The notes below the pieces were generated by a model. It did not search any database. It was not told where the DNA came from and worked only from the letters and a program-made list of their open reading frames with translations. A stretch of DNA of 64,000 bases from Clostridiales bacterium (GTDB taxonomy: Bacteria; Bacillota; Clostridia; Lachnospirales; Cellulosilyticaceae): contig DYCF01000018.1 of NCBI GenBank assembly GCA_019418225.1, positions 1 to 64,000 on the forward strand, written 5' to 3'. Shown piece by piece: positions 16,338 to 25,984 of the stretch. Every line of letters starts with the position of its first letter. Position 1 is the first letter of the stretch. A program made the position numbers and the translations under genes.

Positions 16338-17852
16338 CTAAATCAACAATAATGCAACCACTGGTAATGCCATTAATATTAATGCCCATATCCAGTCGGC
16401 TTTTCTTGTTATAATTGTTACCATACCTAGAATCCAGGTTAAAATGGCACTTAAGATAATGCCTACTTGTGCTTGCATCACGTAACATATAAAGTAAGCA
16501 ATACAGCTTATAGTACATAATATAAGCCATATGTGACTCCCCTCTTTTTTCTCAACTTGTGCATCTACGACAACGGCAATGCTAGTAGTAGCTGCACCTT
16601 CTACTGCTTGGCAGGTCAGCATACAACTTCCTACACCTCTTGCCCACAAAAATTGTGAACCATCTTTTTGACTTGCTACAGTTGCTACGCTACCATCAGT
16701 CGTATACCACCTATATTCTGTATTATAGGCATCACTAGGTTCTACTGTAACCTCTATAGGTTTCACCTCTCCTACCACAGCACGCCATTGGCTCTGGCTT
16801 AATGTAATCGTCTTAATCTGTGGCCTTACTATAAGTGTTATAGTCGCTTGCGTATGTTCACCCTTTAAAGTAATCGTACACGTTCCTTCTGAAATGGTTC
16901 GTATTCTGCCCTCATCTAATATCACTGCAACCTTAGGATCATCACTTATGACTTCTATTTTTGTTACATCTTCTTCATCTATCGCATATTTTTCAAAATC
17001 CACTTTTTGAGTTTTATCAACTCCCATAACCATTTCCCCTAATGGCATAGGTGCTATTTCTTCTACTTCTTCTATTGCTTCTACTTCTTCCTCTACTTCA
17101 GTTGCTGCAACTTCGCCATCGCTCATAGCATCGCTATCAATTGCAATGGCCCTAGCCAATAGGTTTAATTCTTCTGCGCTTAAGTTTTCAGCTTCCTGCT
17201 GCAAGTCATGATGTAAGGCTATAATTCTTGGTGTATAAAGCTTTCTTTGTACTACTGTTTCTAAAAATTTATAAGCCTCACTATCGGTAAGCCCAAGCAC
17301 ATAACTCTTACCTACTCTTCTGGCCTGAATAGGCTCATCTAAGTAAATAATGAATTTGCCATCCTGCTTCTTTGCTAAATCTACGCTTTCTGGTTCATTA
17401 TTAACCATAATAACATCTGCTTGTTTTTCTTCAAAAGTTGTTGTATAACGCATAGGTAAAGCAATCTTTCGAATAGCTTCATCACATATTAAAATGTTAT
17501 CTTCAAACTTTTTATAATCTGCAAGATACTTTTTCCCTAATGTTTCTAATGTATTTAAACGGATTTCATCACTTTCATCTACTTCAAATGGTTCATAAAT
17601 ATATTCTGTACACCTTGAATGAGCTGTCTTTAAGTGACTAAGTAATATATTTTCAAATTCCCCTGCTGTAACGATTAATTTAAATTCATCCCCAATAGCT
17701 TCTTCTACTATTTCAAAAAATATATAAGCCCACTCCAAAAATGGACGTTTCTCTAAACTATTTAATGTACTACTTGGTGAGAGCGGCTTATCATTAATGC
17801 GTATAGAATTAGTATTTTGATACGGATTAATCTTTAACTTTACTACATTCAT
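16338..17852 (-). CDS. Big2-domain membrane protein of unknown function
   Basis: 504 residues. The frame opens at 17888, but AAAGGAG lies just upstream of the ATG at 17852, which is preferred. Residues 1-250 form a soluble alpha/beta region without a recognised family. A Glu-rich linker follows (around 250-280). Residues about 290-430 contain one or two bacterial Ig-like (Big2) folds (KIEVISDDPKVAVI ... GTCTITLKG; YRWYTTDGSVATV ... GVGSCMLTCQA). The last about 70 residues hold three hydrophobic helices. With the long N-terminal soluble part lacking a signal peptide, the Big2 folds may unusually face the cytoplasm. It follows the sigma-like gene on the same strand. Confidence 0.75.
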   Translation of the reverse strand: MNVVKLKINPYQNTNSIRINDKPLSPSSTLNSLEKRPFLEWAYIFFEIVEEAIGDEFKLIVTAGEFENILLSHLKTAHSRCTEYIYEPFEVDESDEIRLNTLETLGKKYLADYKKFEDNILICDEAIRKIALPMRYTTTFEEKQADVIMVNNEPESVDLAKKQDGKFIIYLDEPIQARRVGKSYVLGLTDSEAYKFLETVVQRKLYTPRIIALHHDLQQEAENLSAEELNLLARAIAIDSDAMSDGEVAATEVEEEVEAIEEVEEIAPMPLGEMVMGVDKTQKVDFEKYAIDEEDVTKIEVISDDPKVAVILDEGRIRTISEGTCTITLKGEHTQATITLIVRPQIKTITLSQSQWRAVVGEVKPIEVTVEPSDAYNTEYRWYTTDGSVATVASQKDGSQFLWARGVGSCMLTCQAVEGAATTSIAVVVDAQVEKKEGSHIWLILCTISCIAYFICYVMQAQVGIILSAILTWILGMVTIITRKADWIWALILMALPVVALLLI

Positions 17853-17903
17853 ATATCTAATCTCCTTTAGTTTAATAATGTATCCCACTAGCTTTTCCTA
17901 TAT

Positions 17904-17940
17904 AAATTTAGGGATGTTCATTATGACCATCCCTAAATTT
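17904..17940. terminator. strong hairpin between the sigma-like and Big2 genes
   Basis: A perfect 13-bp stem, AAATTTAGGGATG/CATCCCTAAATTT, with an 11-base loop. There is no clear U-run on either side, so it may be a weak terminator or mRNA-stabilising structure. Confidence 0.5.
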
Positions 17941-18000
17941 AAGCACTATTTCTCTTCCGTATTTCATTCTACATAGATTTCTTTTCTATAGATTTATCTT

Positions 18001-18060
18001 CTATAGATTTCACATTTATAAAACTTAGTGATTCATAGTTTTATAAATGTGAAATCATTT
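18001..18060 (+). repeat. interspersed palindromic repeat, copy A (left half only)
   Basis: It carries the left part of the window-wide repeat (CTATAGATTTCACAT ... ATGTGAAATCAT). In this copy the hairpin is perfect: 19 bp at 18006-18024 pair with 18038-18056. The right half of the consensus is missing. Degenerate TATAGATTT units precede it at 17973-18000. Confidence 0.75.
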
Positions 18061-18130
18061 ATATATGTGTCCCATTATTAATATTATATTTTCTTTAATC
18101 TAATAATTCAATATTTACTAAAAATTATTT

Positions 18131-18625
18131 CTAAATTTCCTTTCTCAACTTCTCCAATGCCTTCTGCTTCTTATTTTCTACTGTCCTATACTTTAAATTT
18201 AATCGTTCTGCTATAACCTTTAACGGCATTTGTTTCATGTAATACTCACAAATAATTTCATATTCTATATCTGAAAGCACACTTAAGCATTTCTCGCATA
18301 ACATTTTGCTAATAATCTTTTCTTCAATACTGATAGTCTCATCTACATATCCTGTTTCATCTTCTAAAAGTGTGAACTGTCTTAGCTTGATTTTACGATT
18401 CATATTGGCACGCCAGCCATAGAGCCTTGCCCGATAATATGTTCCAAAGGTTACCCCTAAACTTTCATCATAGTTTTCCCATGTCTCTCTAAAGATGAAG
18501 TAACATTCCTGCTCTATATCTTCCTTTTCATACCCAAATAAATACGTCTCCCTACAAAACTTATTACGTAAATTCCTTAGTTTCTCCCACCACATCTCAA
18601 ATGCACTTTCTACACTTGGTTTCAT
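18131..18625 (-). CDS. sigma-70-family RNA polymerase sigma factor-like protein
   Basis: 164 residues. Residues about 30-75 resemble sigma region 2 (EDIEQECYFIFRETWENYD, then an FGTYYRARLYGWRAN segment). Residues about 115-160 resemble region 4 (LSDIEYEIICEYYMKQMPLK, then VIAERLNLKYRTVENKKQKA), a helix-turn-helix for -35 recognition. It is short like ECF or phage-type sigma factors, and no anti-sigma gene is adjacent. Similar small sigma-like proteins regulate mobile elements or stress genes; the target here is unknown. Confidence 0.75.
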   Translation of the reverse strand: MKPSVESAFEMWWEKLRNLRNKFCRETYLFGYEKEDIEQECYFIFRETWENYDESLGVTFGTYYRARLYGWRANMNRKIKLRQFTLLEDETGYVDETISIEEKIISKMLCEKCLSVLSDIEYEIICEYYMKQMPLKVIAERLNLKYRTVENKKQKALEKLRKEI

Positions 18626-18826
18626 CTCAGCTTCTTTCCGCTGCAGCTGTTTTATTTGCGCAACTCAAAGATAGCATATTCCTCATTTCCTATAAAACCT
18701 AACAAGGCACTACGTCTTACGCGCCCTAGACCTATTTGCTGCATTTACAGTACTCAGTTCCTCCTTTAGGCGCTTCTTCTATTGCATTGTAGCCTTTCTA
18801 GCATATTTTATATATTTACACATTAA

Positions 18827-18874
18827 AAAAGCAGTTTGAAAAGTCTTAACGCATTACCTCTTCAAACTGCTTTT
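18827..18874 (-). terminator. terminator of the hemerythrin gene
   Basis: A 14-bp stem, AAAAGCAGTTTGAA/TTCAAACTGCTTTT, is followed by TTTTAATG on the minus strand and lies 10 bp past the stop. Confidence 0.8.
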
Positions 18875-18884
18875 ATTTATTGAT

Positions 18885-19229
18885 TTATTTATGCTTTACC
18901 TGAAAGCACTTTTTATCTTCTTGTAAAATATGTGTGAAAAACCATTGTTGTAAAAATGTTCTTAACTTCTTTAGCTCTGCTGTTGGATTTTTAAGCAGCT
19001 CCTCACAGTCCACAGCATTGATAACCTTCATAAATTCCTCATGCTGCGCTTTATGTTCGCCTAAATAAATGCTATTATTTTTCAGCAAAATTTGTTCCTC
19101 TGTATAAAAATGATATGTCATGTAATCCCTAATCTCACATAACGTGTCTAATATCTGCTGATGTTGGCGATCTATTTCTTCTACCCCTACACTGATACTG
19201 TCATCCCAATCAAACTGAAAATCAAACAC
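18885..19229 (-). CDS. short bacteriohemerythrin
   Basis: 114 residues. Di-iron ligands of the hemerythrin family are visible: RQHQQ, YHFYTEEQ, EHKAQHEEF and FTHILQED. The opening FDWDDSISVGVEEIDRQHQQ matches the family. Normal bacteriohemerythrins have about 35-40 residues between the QH and HFxxEE motifs; here only about 17 remain, so parts of helices A and B are missing. The reading frame is clean. The family binds O2 and serves in oxygen sensing or delivery; whether this shortened bundle still does so is open. It has its own terminator. Confidence 0.8.
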   Translation of the reverse strand: MFDFQFDWDDSISVGVEEIDRQHQQILDTLCEIRDYMTYHFYTEEQILLKNNSIYLGEHKAQHEEFMKVINAVDCEELLKNPTAELKKLRTFLQQWFFTHILQEDKKCFQVKHK

Positions 19230-19374
19230 TTTACTATCCTCACTTTACTACTTTCTCCTCTCCCCTCTTTATAATCTATCTCCATTTCCCGTTTCTAATT
19301 CTTACCTTCTTATTCCTTACTCCTCAATTATCCCGCTGTGCGTCTCCTCTCCCTTCTCTCCTTTTTATTTTTCA

Positions 19375-20310
19375 TTATAAATTACCAGCCTTCCCCTTTA
19401 CCGCCTTTAGGATGCACACTTCAATGTACACTTTGAAACAATACGCCCCCTTAGGTATGGCAATGCCACACTTCTGATGGATTTGCCTCATAAGTGGCTT
19501 TACAATTTGCTTTAAAATGGCATCATTGGTTAGTGGAAGTTGTTGCTGAATATTGGTTAACTCACCAATGGCTTGCGGTGTTAATATTTCTCGTTGTAAC
19601 TTTTCAGTAGCAGCCTCTACTATGTCATACCTTTCTTGAAGTTCGCTTCTAATTGTCTCTATGTTATTTATTTTTTGTTCTAAAACTTGAAGCTGCTCTT
19701 CTAATACAGTTTCATTGTTTTTTTCTTTTAGAATACCTAAATCATATAGCGGCTTCTTCATTAAATAACCTAGTTTTCTTTTTCTACAACGCATCTCTCG
19801 ATGCTGCTTTTGCAAGCTTTTATAAGAAGCAATTAATTCTTCCATAAGCTGATTTGCCTGTGTTAGACATGTAGGCTCTTGTGCTATTTCTAAGCTGCTA
19901 TTGTCCTCCTTAGTATTTCCATCTCTCAGTAACGTTGCTGTCTGCTTAAGGTGCTCTATATTTTTGCTTTGTTTCTTTTGATACTCATAAACTTCTATAA
20001 TATGGCTATTGATTTCTACCAGATTATCAAAAATGCTTTCTTTCATAAAAAAATGTTTTGCTTTCTCTTCAAATAATCTATAAGCCTCTGAAGCTTTTAT
20101 GTTATTTATTATGTCCTCGTACCAACTTTTAATATCCCCATTTAGCATTTCTAAAAAAGCATCTGAATAAATAAATTCTATAAATTCTGCTGGTAATGTC
20201 TGTTCATCCTGCCAGTTTAATGCCCTATATGCCTTTTCATCTTGGCCATAATCTGCCAGAAGATTGATATAATATTCTTCTGCTCTTCTAGGTTCCACCT
20301 CTCTATTCAA
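19375..20310 (-). CDS. coiled-coil protein near the Hsp70 operon
   Basis: 311 residues, soluble. It is rich in Glu, Lys, Leu and Gln with long helical heptad-like stretches, especially residues about 140-245. No signal peptide, membrane helix or known domain is visible. It starts 107 bp after the Hsp70-like gene on the same strand. The small C-terminal domain (GIAIPKGAYCFKVYIEVCI) looks globular. It may be a client-binding or adaptor partner of the Hsp70-like protein. No function can be assigned. Confidence 0.65.
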   Translation of the reverse strand: MNREVEPRRAEEYYINLLADYGQDEKAYRALNWQDEQTLPAEFIEFIYSDAFLEMLNGDIKSWYEDIINNIKASEAYRLFEEKAKHFFMKESIFDNLVEINSHIIEVYEYQKKQSKNIEHLKQTATLLRDGNTKEDNSSLEIAQEPTCLTQANQLMEELIASYKSLQKQHREMRCRKRKLGYLMKKPLYDLGILKEKNNETVLEEQLQVLEQKINNIETIRSELQERYDIVEAATEKLQREILTPQAIGELTNIQQQLPLTNDAILKQIVKPLMRQIHQKCGIAIPKGAYCFKVYIEVCILKAVKGKAGNL

Positions 20311-20416
20311 CTTTTTTTCTTCCTCCTGTTACTGATCCCTTGGTGATTTTTATATTTTCTTCTTTATTCTACCATATTCTTTTACTCTTCGTTATAAAAA
20401 ATCACCTTAAAATCAC

Positions 20417-23104
20417 CTATTTATCATCTCGTGGCTCTAACATAGACCTAATGTGCAATAAATTCCTTTCCTGATCCTTTGAAAGTGTGTCACCATTCAC
20501 AAGTATTTCACCTATTTCTAAGAGGCTCATTATATTGGCACCTGCACATTTAACTTGTCTTCTTCTCAAATCTTTAATAACAGCTAAAATCTTCTTGGCT
20601 GATTCTTCACTAATGCAATCTCTTCGCCTTCGTCTATCACCTATCTCTATCAGTGCATACATCCCATTATAAGTAATATAAGTTACATCTTGTCGCTGTT
20701 CCTTGTTAATAATATCTATAATGACAGGGATACTATACTCCACTTGTGAAATATCAATAGGATGTGTATTTTCTCTGCTCCCTATCTTACCAATTGCCCA
20801 AAGTGTAGATATATTCGTTTTTTCTTGTGAAATAGTTAAATAACGAATAAGTACATCCATAGATTCTCTTGTGGTCGCAACCTTACCTAATGATATAATC
20901 ACAGCGTCAACTAAGCCTCTCATATTGGGTCTTTTGATATTCAGCAATTCTCTTAATATCTCTTCTATCTGATTATCTCCCGTTTTGCCTATTGCCTCTA
21001 TGAGATATCTATAATATTGAATTTTTCTCGTTTCAATAAAAAAGCTCTGTTTAAGATCTGTAATTTCTTTACTTACATAAGTTAAAAATTGTTGATTGAG
21101 TCCCGTCACTTTCATTAAGTTCCCTGCTGTAAGTGCTAATCTACTTAATGTAAATATATCTGACTCCTTATTCATGCGTTGCATCAGCCAGCCCATAAGT
21201 TCGTTTTTATTGCTGCCGCTTACTATCATCTTCTCCGCTGCCTTAATCTTTAGCATACAATTACTCTTATCTTGTACATATTTTTCCCGTGAATAACGCT
21301 TACACTGTTTCATGAGCTGTTCAATTATACCTTCACCTACCACATATTCTGTGGTATCTTCATAGGCTTCTTTTAGATTCTTTCTCCCGATATTTTTTAA
21401 TCTGGCATCTTCTACTTCTGCTGCTTCTCTTTCTTCCTCCATTAAATATCTGATTTCCATCGTATATTTATGCGCCACATCTTCATTAATCCATGCTTTC
21501 GTTGTGGCAATACCAGCTTCATCTATTTCTAGCTGAATAGAAATCTTATCTCTTTTATGCAAAGGTCTATCAAAGGTAATTTCCCGCATAGCTATTTGTT
21601 TATTGGGCAAATGGGTGTCCTCTCTGCTCCCGCGATAAAACGGAATCTCTATAGATGTGGTGCCATCCCTTACTGCAAATTCATCATAAACTGGTGATGT
21701 AAAAGGTAAGATTACACCTGGCTTTGCCAAATGCCTTACATACCCCCCTATCGTTTCAATGCCAATGCCATCATTTAAGATATTTGAAATCTGCAACCCA
21801 TTGTGTAATGCATGATGATAATATACAGCACCTAATGCCACTGATAAATCAGGATTTTGTACTTCTAAAGGTTCTATGCCAAAGAACTCCTTTAATCGTC
21901 TTTGAATAAGTGGCAATTTGGTCATGCCACCATTTAAAAGCACCGCATCCACTTTCACACATTTACCTTCTTTTTGATATGCCTTGCTTAGTACATCTAA
22001 TATAGGATAGATTATATTATTTACATCTAAGATTTCGCCTGCTTCTACCCTTGCTACATCTTGTAAGGTATAGTCCTTAGCAAGTAATTCTGCTACCACT
22101 TCTTCGTATTCTTTCTCTGTGATTTTTTCGTCAATAGGCACACCGCCCATAATAGCTGGATGACTAATCTCTATGACGACTTCCTCTATAGGCTCCTCTA
22201 TGGCTTGCTGCTCATAAATGAGTTTATACTGCTGATAGCATGCTACAATATCCTTTTTCGCCTTTTCAGCTAACTTCTTTAATTTTTGTAATCCTACCTC
22301 TTTTTCTTGATGATTAATCCCCTTTACCTTATGGGCAATCTTATTGTATAAGTATCTGGAAAACAATATATCAAAGTTGTCCCCGCCCACCAATGTATGT
22401 CTGGATATAGCATAATCCTCAAATTTAACTTCTTCATTTTCATCACGCCATACCTTATGAAGAGAGACATCTAGCGTCCCTCCCCCTAAGTCATACACCA
22501 AAATATTTTTAGGCTTCTCTAATGCTAACACTGCTTCTGGGAAAAGGTCTCTATCTAGGCCATCAATAAAGTTATATAATGCAGCCCTTGGTTCATCTAA
22601 AAGTATATTACGCATAGAGCCATCTTCATTTTTTACCTTAATGCCTGCTAGCTCCGCTGCCTTCAAGGTATCTCTTCTCATTTCACTATCGAAGGATGCT
22701 GGTACTGTAATAATCACATCATCTGGAAATTGTCTAAAGAATGTTTTTGCATTTGCCAAAGCAAATCTTATAATATAGCTGCTAATCTGAGGTGCCGTAT
22801 ATTTCTTATCTAAAATGTAATATTCTCTTCCTGTTCCCATGCTACTTTTCACAGATGTCACTACCTGCCGTGGCACTTTTGCCGCCATCTCCTTGGCATA
22901 ACTGCCCACTATAGGATTCGCCTTCTGATCCATATAAACACAGGATGGGACAACTTCCTGTTCTATAAATTCCCCATTACTCTGAGGTACCTTAAGCCGC
23001 ATTATATGCGCCTCAAACCTCTTGCTCTTATGATTAAATGTCCCATATGCAATAGCCGTATTAGTCGTTCCTAAGTCAATCGCGCAATAAAAATTGTGGT
23101 TCAT
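20417..23104 (-). CDS. Hsp70-family chaperone with HEAT-like C-terminal extension
   Basis: 895 residues, much longer than DnaK (about 610-640). The ATPase domain is complete: phosphate-1 IDLGTTNTAIAYG (9-21), phosphate-2 VYDLGGGTLDVS (203-214) and adenosine motif LLNGGMTKLPLI (389-400). A beta-rich substrate-domain-like part follows (around 480-570). Residues about 630-880 are helical repeats resembling HEAT/ARM units instead of the normal lid and C-terminal motif. It overlaps the upstream gene by 4 bp (ATGA), so the two are translationally coupled. This is not the housekeeping dnaK: there is no grpE or dnaJ next to it. Confidence 0.85.
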   Translation of the reverse strand: MNHNFYCAIDLGTTNTAIAYGTFNHKSKRFEAHIMRLKVPQSNGEFIEQEVVPSCVYMDQKANPIVGSYAKEMAAKVPRQVVTSVKSSMGTGREYYILDKKYTAPQISSYIIRFALANAKTFFRQFPDDVIITVPASFDSEMRRDTLKAAELAGIKVKNEDGSMRNILLDEPRAALYNFIDGLDRDLFPEAVLALEKPKNILVYDLGGGTLDVSLHKVWRDENEEVKFEDYAISRHTLVGGDNFDILFSRYLYNKIAHKVKGINHQEKEVGLQKLKKLAEKAKKDIVACYQQYKLIYEQQAIEEPIEEVVIEISHPAIMGGVPIDEKITEKEYEEVVAELLAKDYTLQDVARVEAGEILDVNNIIYPILDVLSKAYQKEGKCVKVDAVLLNGGMTKLPLIQRRLKEFFGIEPLEVQNPDLSVALGAVYYHHALHNGLQISNILNDGIGIETIGGYVRHLAKPGVILPFTSPVYDEFAVRDGTTSIEIPFYRGSREDTHLPNKQIAMREITFDRPLHKRDKISIQLEIDEAGIATTKAWINEDVAHKYTMEIRYLMEEEREAAEVEDARLKNIGRKNLKEAYEDTTEYVVGEGIIEQLMKQCKRYSREKYVQDKSNCMLKIKAAEKMIVSGSNKNELMGWLMQRMNKESDIFTLSRLALTAGNLMKVTGLNQQFLTYVSKEITDLKQSFFIETRKIQYYRYLIEAIGKTGDNQIEEILRELLNIKRPNMRGLVDAVIISLGKVATTRESMDVLIRYLTISQEKTNISTLWAIGKIGSRENTHPIDISQVEYSIPVIIDIINKEQRQDVTYITYNGMYALIEIGDRRRRRDCISEESAKKILAVIKDLRRRQVKCAGANIMSLLEIGEILVNGDTLSKDQERNLLHIRSMLEPRDDK

Positions 23105-24102
23105 CCTGTCACCTTCTTACCCATATAAACTGGCTTCGATATGATGCTCTCTTTATATCGCCAACCGGGTGACTTCACCTCTATATCTCTCTTATCTTCA
23201 TCACTCATAAAAGGGTCTCCATAATATATACAATCATCTAATTCCTGCTTGGTTGTAATAAAATGCTTCTTATGCGTGACTGCCGTTATCCCATAGTTCT
23301 TTAGAAATCTAGCAAGGCCTTTTATTAGCACCATCATAGATTGTAGCTCTTCTGGTACCACATACCCCTTTGCTTCTAATTCTAATATCTTTTCATTACA
23401 TTTACTCAGTTCATTGAGTAAATTGCCTTGGTCATCTTCATTAAGTGCACTTAAAAACTGGGCAATATATTTTTGCTGCTCGTTCTTTTGATTTTTATCT
23501 ATATGATTTTCATAATCTCTTAACTGCGTTTGACTCAGTTTCAAAGCACTTTTTAAATCCATATAGCTTGTGTCATTGTATACCTTAATACCTGCTGACA
23601 TTGCCATCTTATCTATGAATTCTCTCATGAAATGCTTAGCCGTTACACAGGTCATTGCCTGCATTAATTCCCCATAAGTGCTCAGTAACCTTCTATCTAA
23701 TAATTGTGCAAAATAATAGGTGACAAGTTTATATTGTATTGCCATCCACTTCCTATCATTCAAGCTTTTGTATACTTGAGTATATTTATTTTTAGTTGTA
23801 TCTCCACCAATACTGAAGGCATATATGGCTTCAGCTACTTCTTTACTCTCTTTAATCAGTTCTTCTCGCTTTTTCTTGCTTAGATTATCTATATCCTTTA
23901 GGCACCATCTAACAACTCTTCCCTCATACCCCTTTTTAATTAACTCTTCTTCATAATGTTTAATCTGAGCGGTAGGTGTGCTTTCCATCAATTCTACAAT
24001 TTCTTCCTCTACTTTAGCCTTCATCACTAATTTTTTATCATACTTCATAATTTGTGATTTAAAGTTTACAAAATTAAATTTTAGAATTTCCTCTCCGTCC
24101 AT
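23101..24102 (-). CDS. uncharacterised Hsp70-partner protein
   Basis: 333 residues, soluble and mainly helical, with a Lys/Glu-rich coiled region around residues 185-245 (LRDYENHIDKNQKNEQQKY). No family was recognised. It starts at the last base of the MBL gene stop (TAATG-type overlap) and ends inside the Hsp70 start (ATGA). All three genes must therefore be made from one message. A co-chaperone or nucleotide-exchange role is a guess from this coupling. Confidence 0.7.
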   Translation of the reverse strand: MDGEEILKFNFVNFKSQIMKYDKKLVMKAKVEEEIVELMESTPTAQIKHYEEELIKKGYEGRVVRWCLKDIDNLSKKKREELIKESKEVAEAIYAFSIGGDTTKNKYTQVYKSLNDRKWMAIQYKLVTYYFAQLLDRRLLSTYGELMQAMTCVTAKHFMREFIDKMAMSAGIKVYNDTSYMDLKSALKLSQTQLRDYENHIDKNQKNEQQKYIAQFLSALNEDDQGNLLNELSKCNEKILELEAKGYVVPEELQSMMVLIKGLARFLKNYGITAVTHKKHFITTKQELDDCIYYGDPFMSDEDKRDIEVKSPGWRYKESIISKPVYMGKKVTG

Positions 24103-24902
24103 TATTTCATCTCCACTTCATATACCTTCTTATTTTCCACCCGCACGACATCTATATCTGGCATTTCTTCTTGTATTTGTGCCATAAGTGTCATCGCTTT
24201 ATATTGCATATTCTGATGCACCAAGAATAAATGTTTAGGACTTACAAGCCTCACAAATTGCACCAATTCATCATAGTCTGCATGTCGCTTTGTATTGAGA
24301 TTAACTTCATCCCTTTGCCCATGTGTGCTTTCCATAATGAGTACATTACATTGTTTCAAGATTTGTAGTACCTTTTTCTCACATTCCTTTGGGCTAAAGC
24401 CAGTTAGTGGAAAAGAGAAATCTCCCGTATATAAAACTCTAAAGTCCTTATATTCCATTAAGGTCATAGCTGCACCGCTCATATGGCCAGCCGGTAAAAA
24501 TGTTATCTTTACATTTCCAGAATAAAAGGATTTAAAATACTCATATGGAATGATAGAGTGCATATAACTCTTTACCTTTAATGCTTCCTTATCCATCTCA
24601 TACTTTGCAGTATTAATTTGTTCTAGTATCCTATCTCTAGTTTTAGGCGTTGCTATGATTCTAAATTTATCTGACTCCTCTTCTAAATATCTCACGCCCT
24701 CATAATGATCCTTATGGGCATGAGATATAATGATGGTCTTAATATCATACATATTTTCAATTAAGGCATTCCTTAATAACTCATCATAATCTGGCAGTCT
24801 ATTTCCTTCACTTCTAAGACCAAAGTCTAATAGAAGCTTCGTATCTCCTATTTGCAAGTAGTAGCTACTTGCACCTATTTCATCCCCTCCTCCTACTGCC
24901 AT
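24102..24902 (-). CDS. compact metallo-beta-lactamase-fold (CPSF/RNase J-like) hydrolase
   Basis: 266 residues. The zinc-site motif SHAHKDH is present, followed by PAGHMSGAA, YTGDFS and a late LVHQN histidine. Together with the opening GGGDEIGASSYYL these match the CPSF73/RNase J-type MBL nucleases rather than lactamases. The protein is too short for a full beta-CASP insert, so it is a reduced form. It is first in the overlapping trio MBL-unknown-Hsp70. RNA or DNA cleavage is likely from the family. Confidence 0.8.
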   Translation of the reverse strand: MAVGGGDEIGASSYYLQIGDTKLLLDFGLRSEGNRLPDYDELLRNALIENMYDIKTIIISHAHKDHYEGVRYLEEESDKFRIIATPKTRDRILEQINTAKYEMDKEALKVKSYMHSIIPYEYFKSFYSGNVKITFLPAGHMSGAAMTLMEYKDFRVLYTGDFSFPLTGFSPKECEKKVLQILKQCNVLIMESTHGQRDEVNLNTKRHADYDELVQFVRLVSPKHLFLVHQNMQYKAMTLMAQIQEEMPDIDVVRVENKKVYEVEMK

Positions 24903-25042
24903 AAATACGATACGTTCTATAATCTCATCTCCTTACAACCACTTTACTTGGTTATACTTCTTCTATATATACTATGGACTCCCACATACATATATGACGT
25001 ATCCCGTAGCGTATTTAGGGGCAAGAGGCGGGCTATTCTTTT

Positions 25043-25930
25043 TTATTGCTCTGGTAAAATGTATATATCTGTATCCTGGGCTACCATATCAGCCACTGTA
25101 ATCATTGTTTTTCCTTCTGCTTCTTTATAGAGTGCGTATCCCTCTGGTGGGAACACTTGAAAGACAGCCTCCTTAGAAACTGTATATTTATTGACCTTAC
25201 CATTTTCACGGTGTAATGTGACATTATAAGTTGCTTTATCATTCTCTAAGTTTGTTACAAATTCAGGTACTTCTAACCCTTCCTCTGTATAGGTTATAAA
25301 AGACTCTGTCAAAATCAATTCCGCCTCTTCACCATAAGCAATCTCACTGTATTTCTGTAGCTCCAATGTCTCTGGATTATACGTATACACAAAGCGCATC
25401 ACATCATATTTTCCCGCATCAAAGTAACTACCTAAATATACATCTTGGCTACTAATAGGAACTTCTGTAATCATTGTCCCTACACCATTTTCTATGGAGT
25501 TCTCTACCATCTTCTCATCGCCCCAAACATTTAAATCCTTTGCTTCTAGGTCCCCAATATAAGCTTCTATCTGATGGTCTATAAAGAGGCGTATACTAAA
25601 TTTATTATCTTCTGGATCAAAGATATACATCCTTCCTCCCTTTTGAAATTCAGTATAACCATAGGAATTTTCATAAGTTGTTTCATACCCCTCCTTACCT
25701 ATGCTAATACCTTCATAAGTCGAAAAATCTGCGCTTCCGTCCTCCTTATAATAAATTGTATTCACTAGTTTGGTGCAATGGCCTTTTAGAACCGATTCCG
25801 TCGTATTGGCTGCCACTAAATCCCCTAGTGTAATTTGAGGTGCCTTTTCATCTGCTCTCTGCCTTGTTCCACAAGCGGTTAAGGCTATGCACAGGCATAA
25901 GATTGGTAGTAACTTCTTTATTATTTTCAT
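25043..25930 (-). CDS. lipoprotein of unknown function
   Basis: 295 residues with a lipoprotein signal peptide: KK at the N-terminus, hydrophobic core, and lipobox LTAC (Cys20). The mature part is beta-rich and resembles DUF6612/LppX-like outer-surface lipoproteins, but no clear family assignment is possible. The ribosome binding site GGGGGG is paired in an upstream hairpin. It lies between the coiled-coil gene at 26.1 kb and the MBL gene, on the same strand. Confidence 0.8.
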   Translation of the reverse strand: MKIIKKLLPILCLCIALTACGTRQRADEKAPQITLGDLVAANTTESVLKGHCTKLVNTIYYKEDGSADFSTYEGISIGKEGYETTYENSYGYTEFQKGGRMYIFDPEDNKFSIRLFIDHQIEAYIGDLEAKDLNVWGDEKMVENSIENGVGTMITEVPISSQDVYLGSYFDAGKYDVMRFVYTYNPETLELQKYSEIAYGEEAELILTESFITYTEEGLEVPEFVTNLENDKATYNVTLHRENGKVNKYTVSKEAVFQVFPPEGYALYKEAEGKTMITVADMVAQDTDIYILPEQ

Positions 25931-25937
25931 ATAAAGA

Positions 25938-25984
25938 AGCCCCCCTTCAATAATTACATGATGTTATTATATGCAAGGGGGACT
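25938..25984 (-). promoter_or_regulatory. leader hairpin pairing the lipoprotein ribosome binding site
   Basis: In the minus-strand message AGTCCCCCTT can pair with AAGGGGGGCT, which is the Shine-Dalgarno sequence 10-15 bases before the ATG at 25930. Folding would block translation initiation. Confidence 0.5.

Noticed and set aside
20417..23104. Housekeeping DnaK
   Set aside because: 895 residues with a HEAT-like extension, no EEVD-type or lid region, and no grpE, hrcA or dnaJ neighbours.
24102..24902. Beta-lactamase or glyoxalase II
   Set aside because: PAGHMSGAA, YTGDFS and the GDEIGAS opening fit the CPSF/RNase J-type branch of the MBL fold instead.
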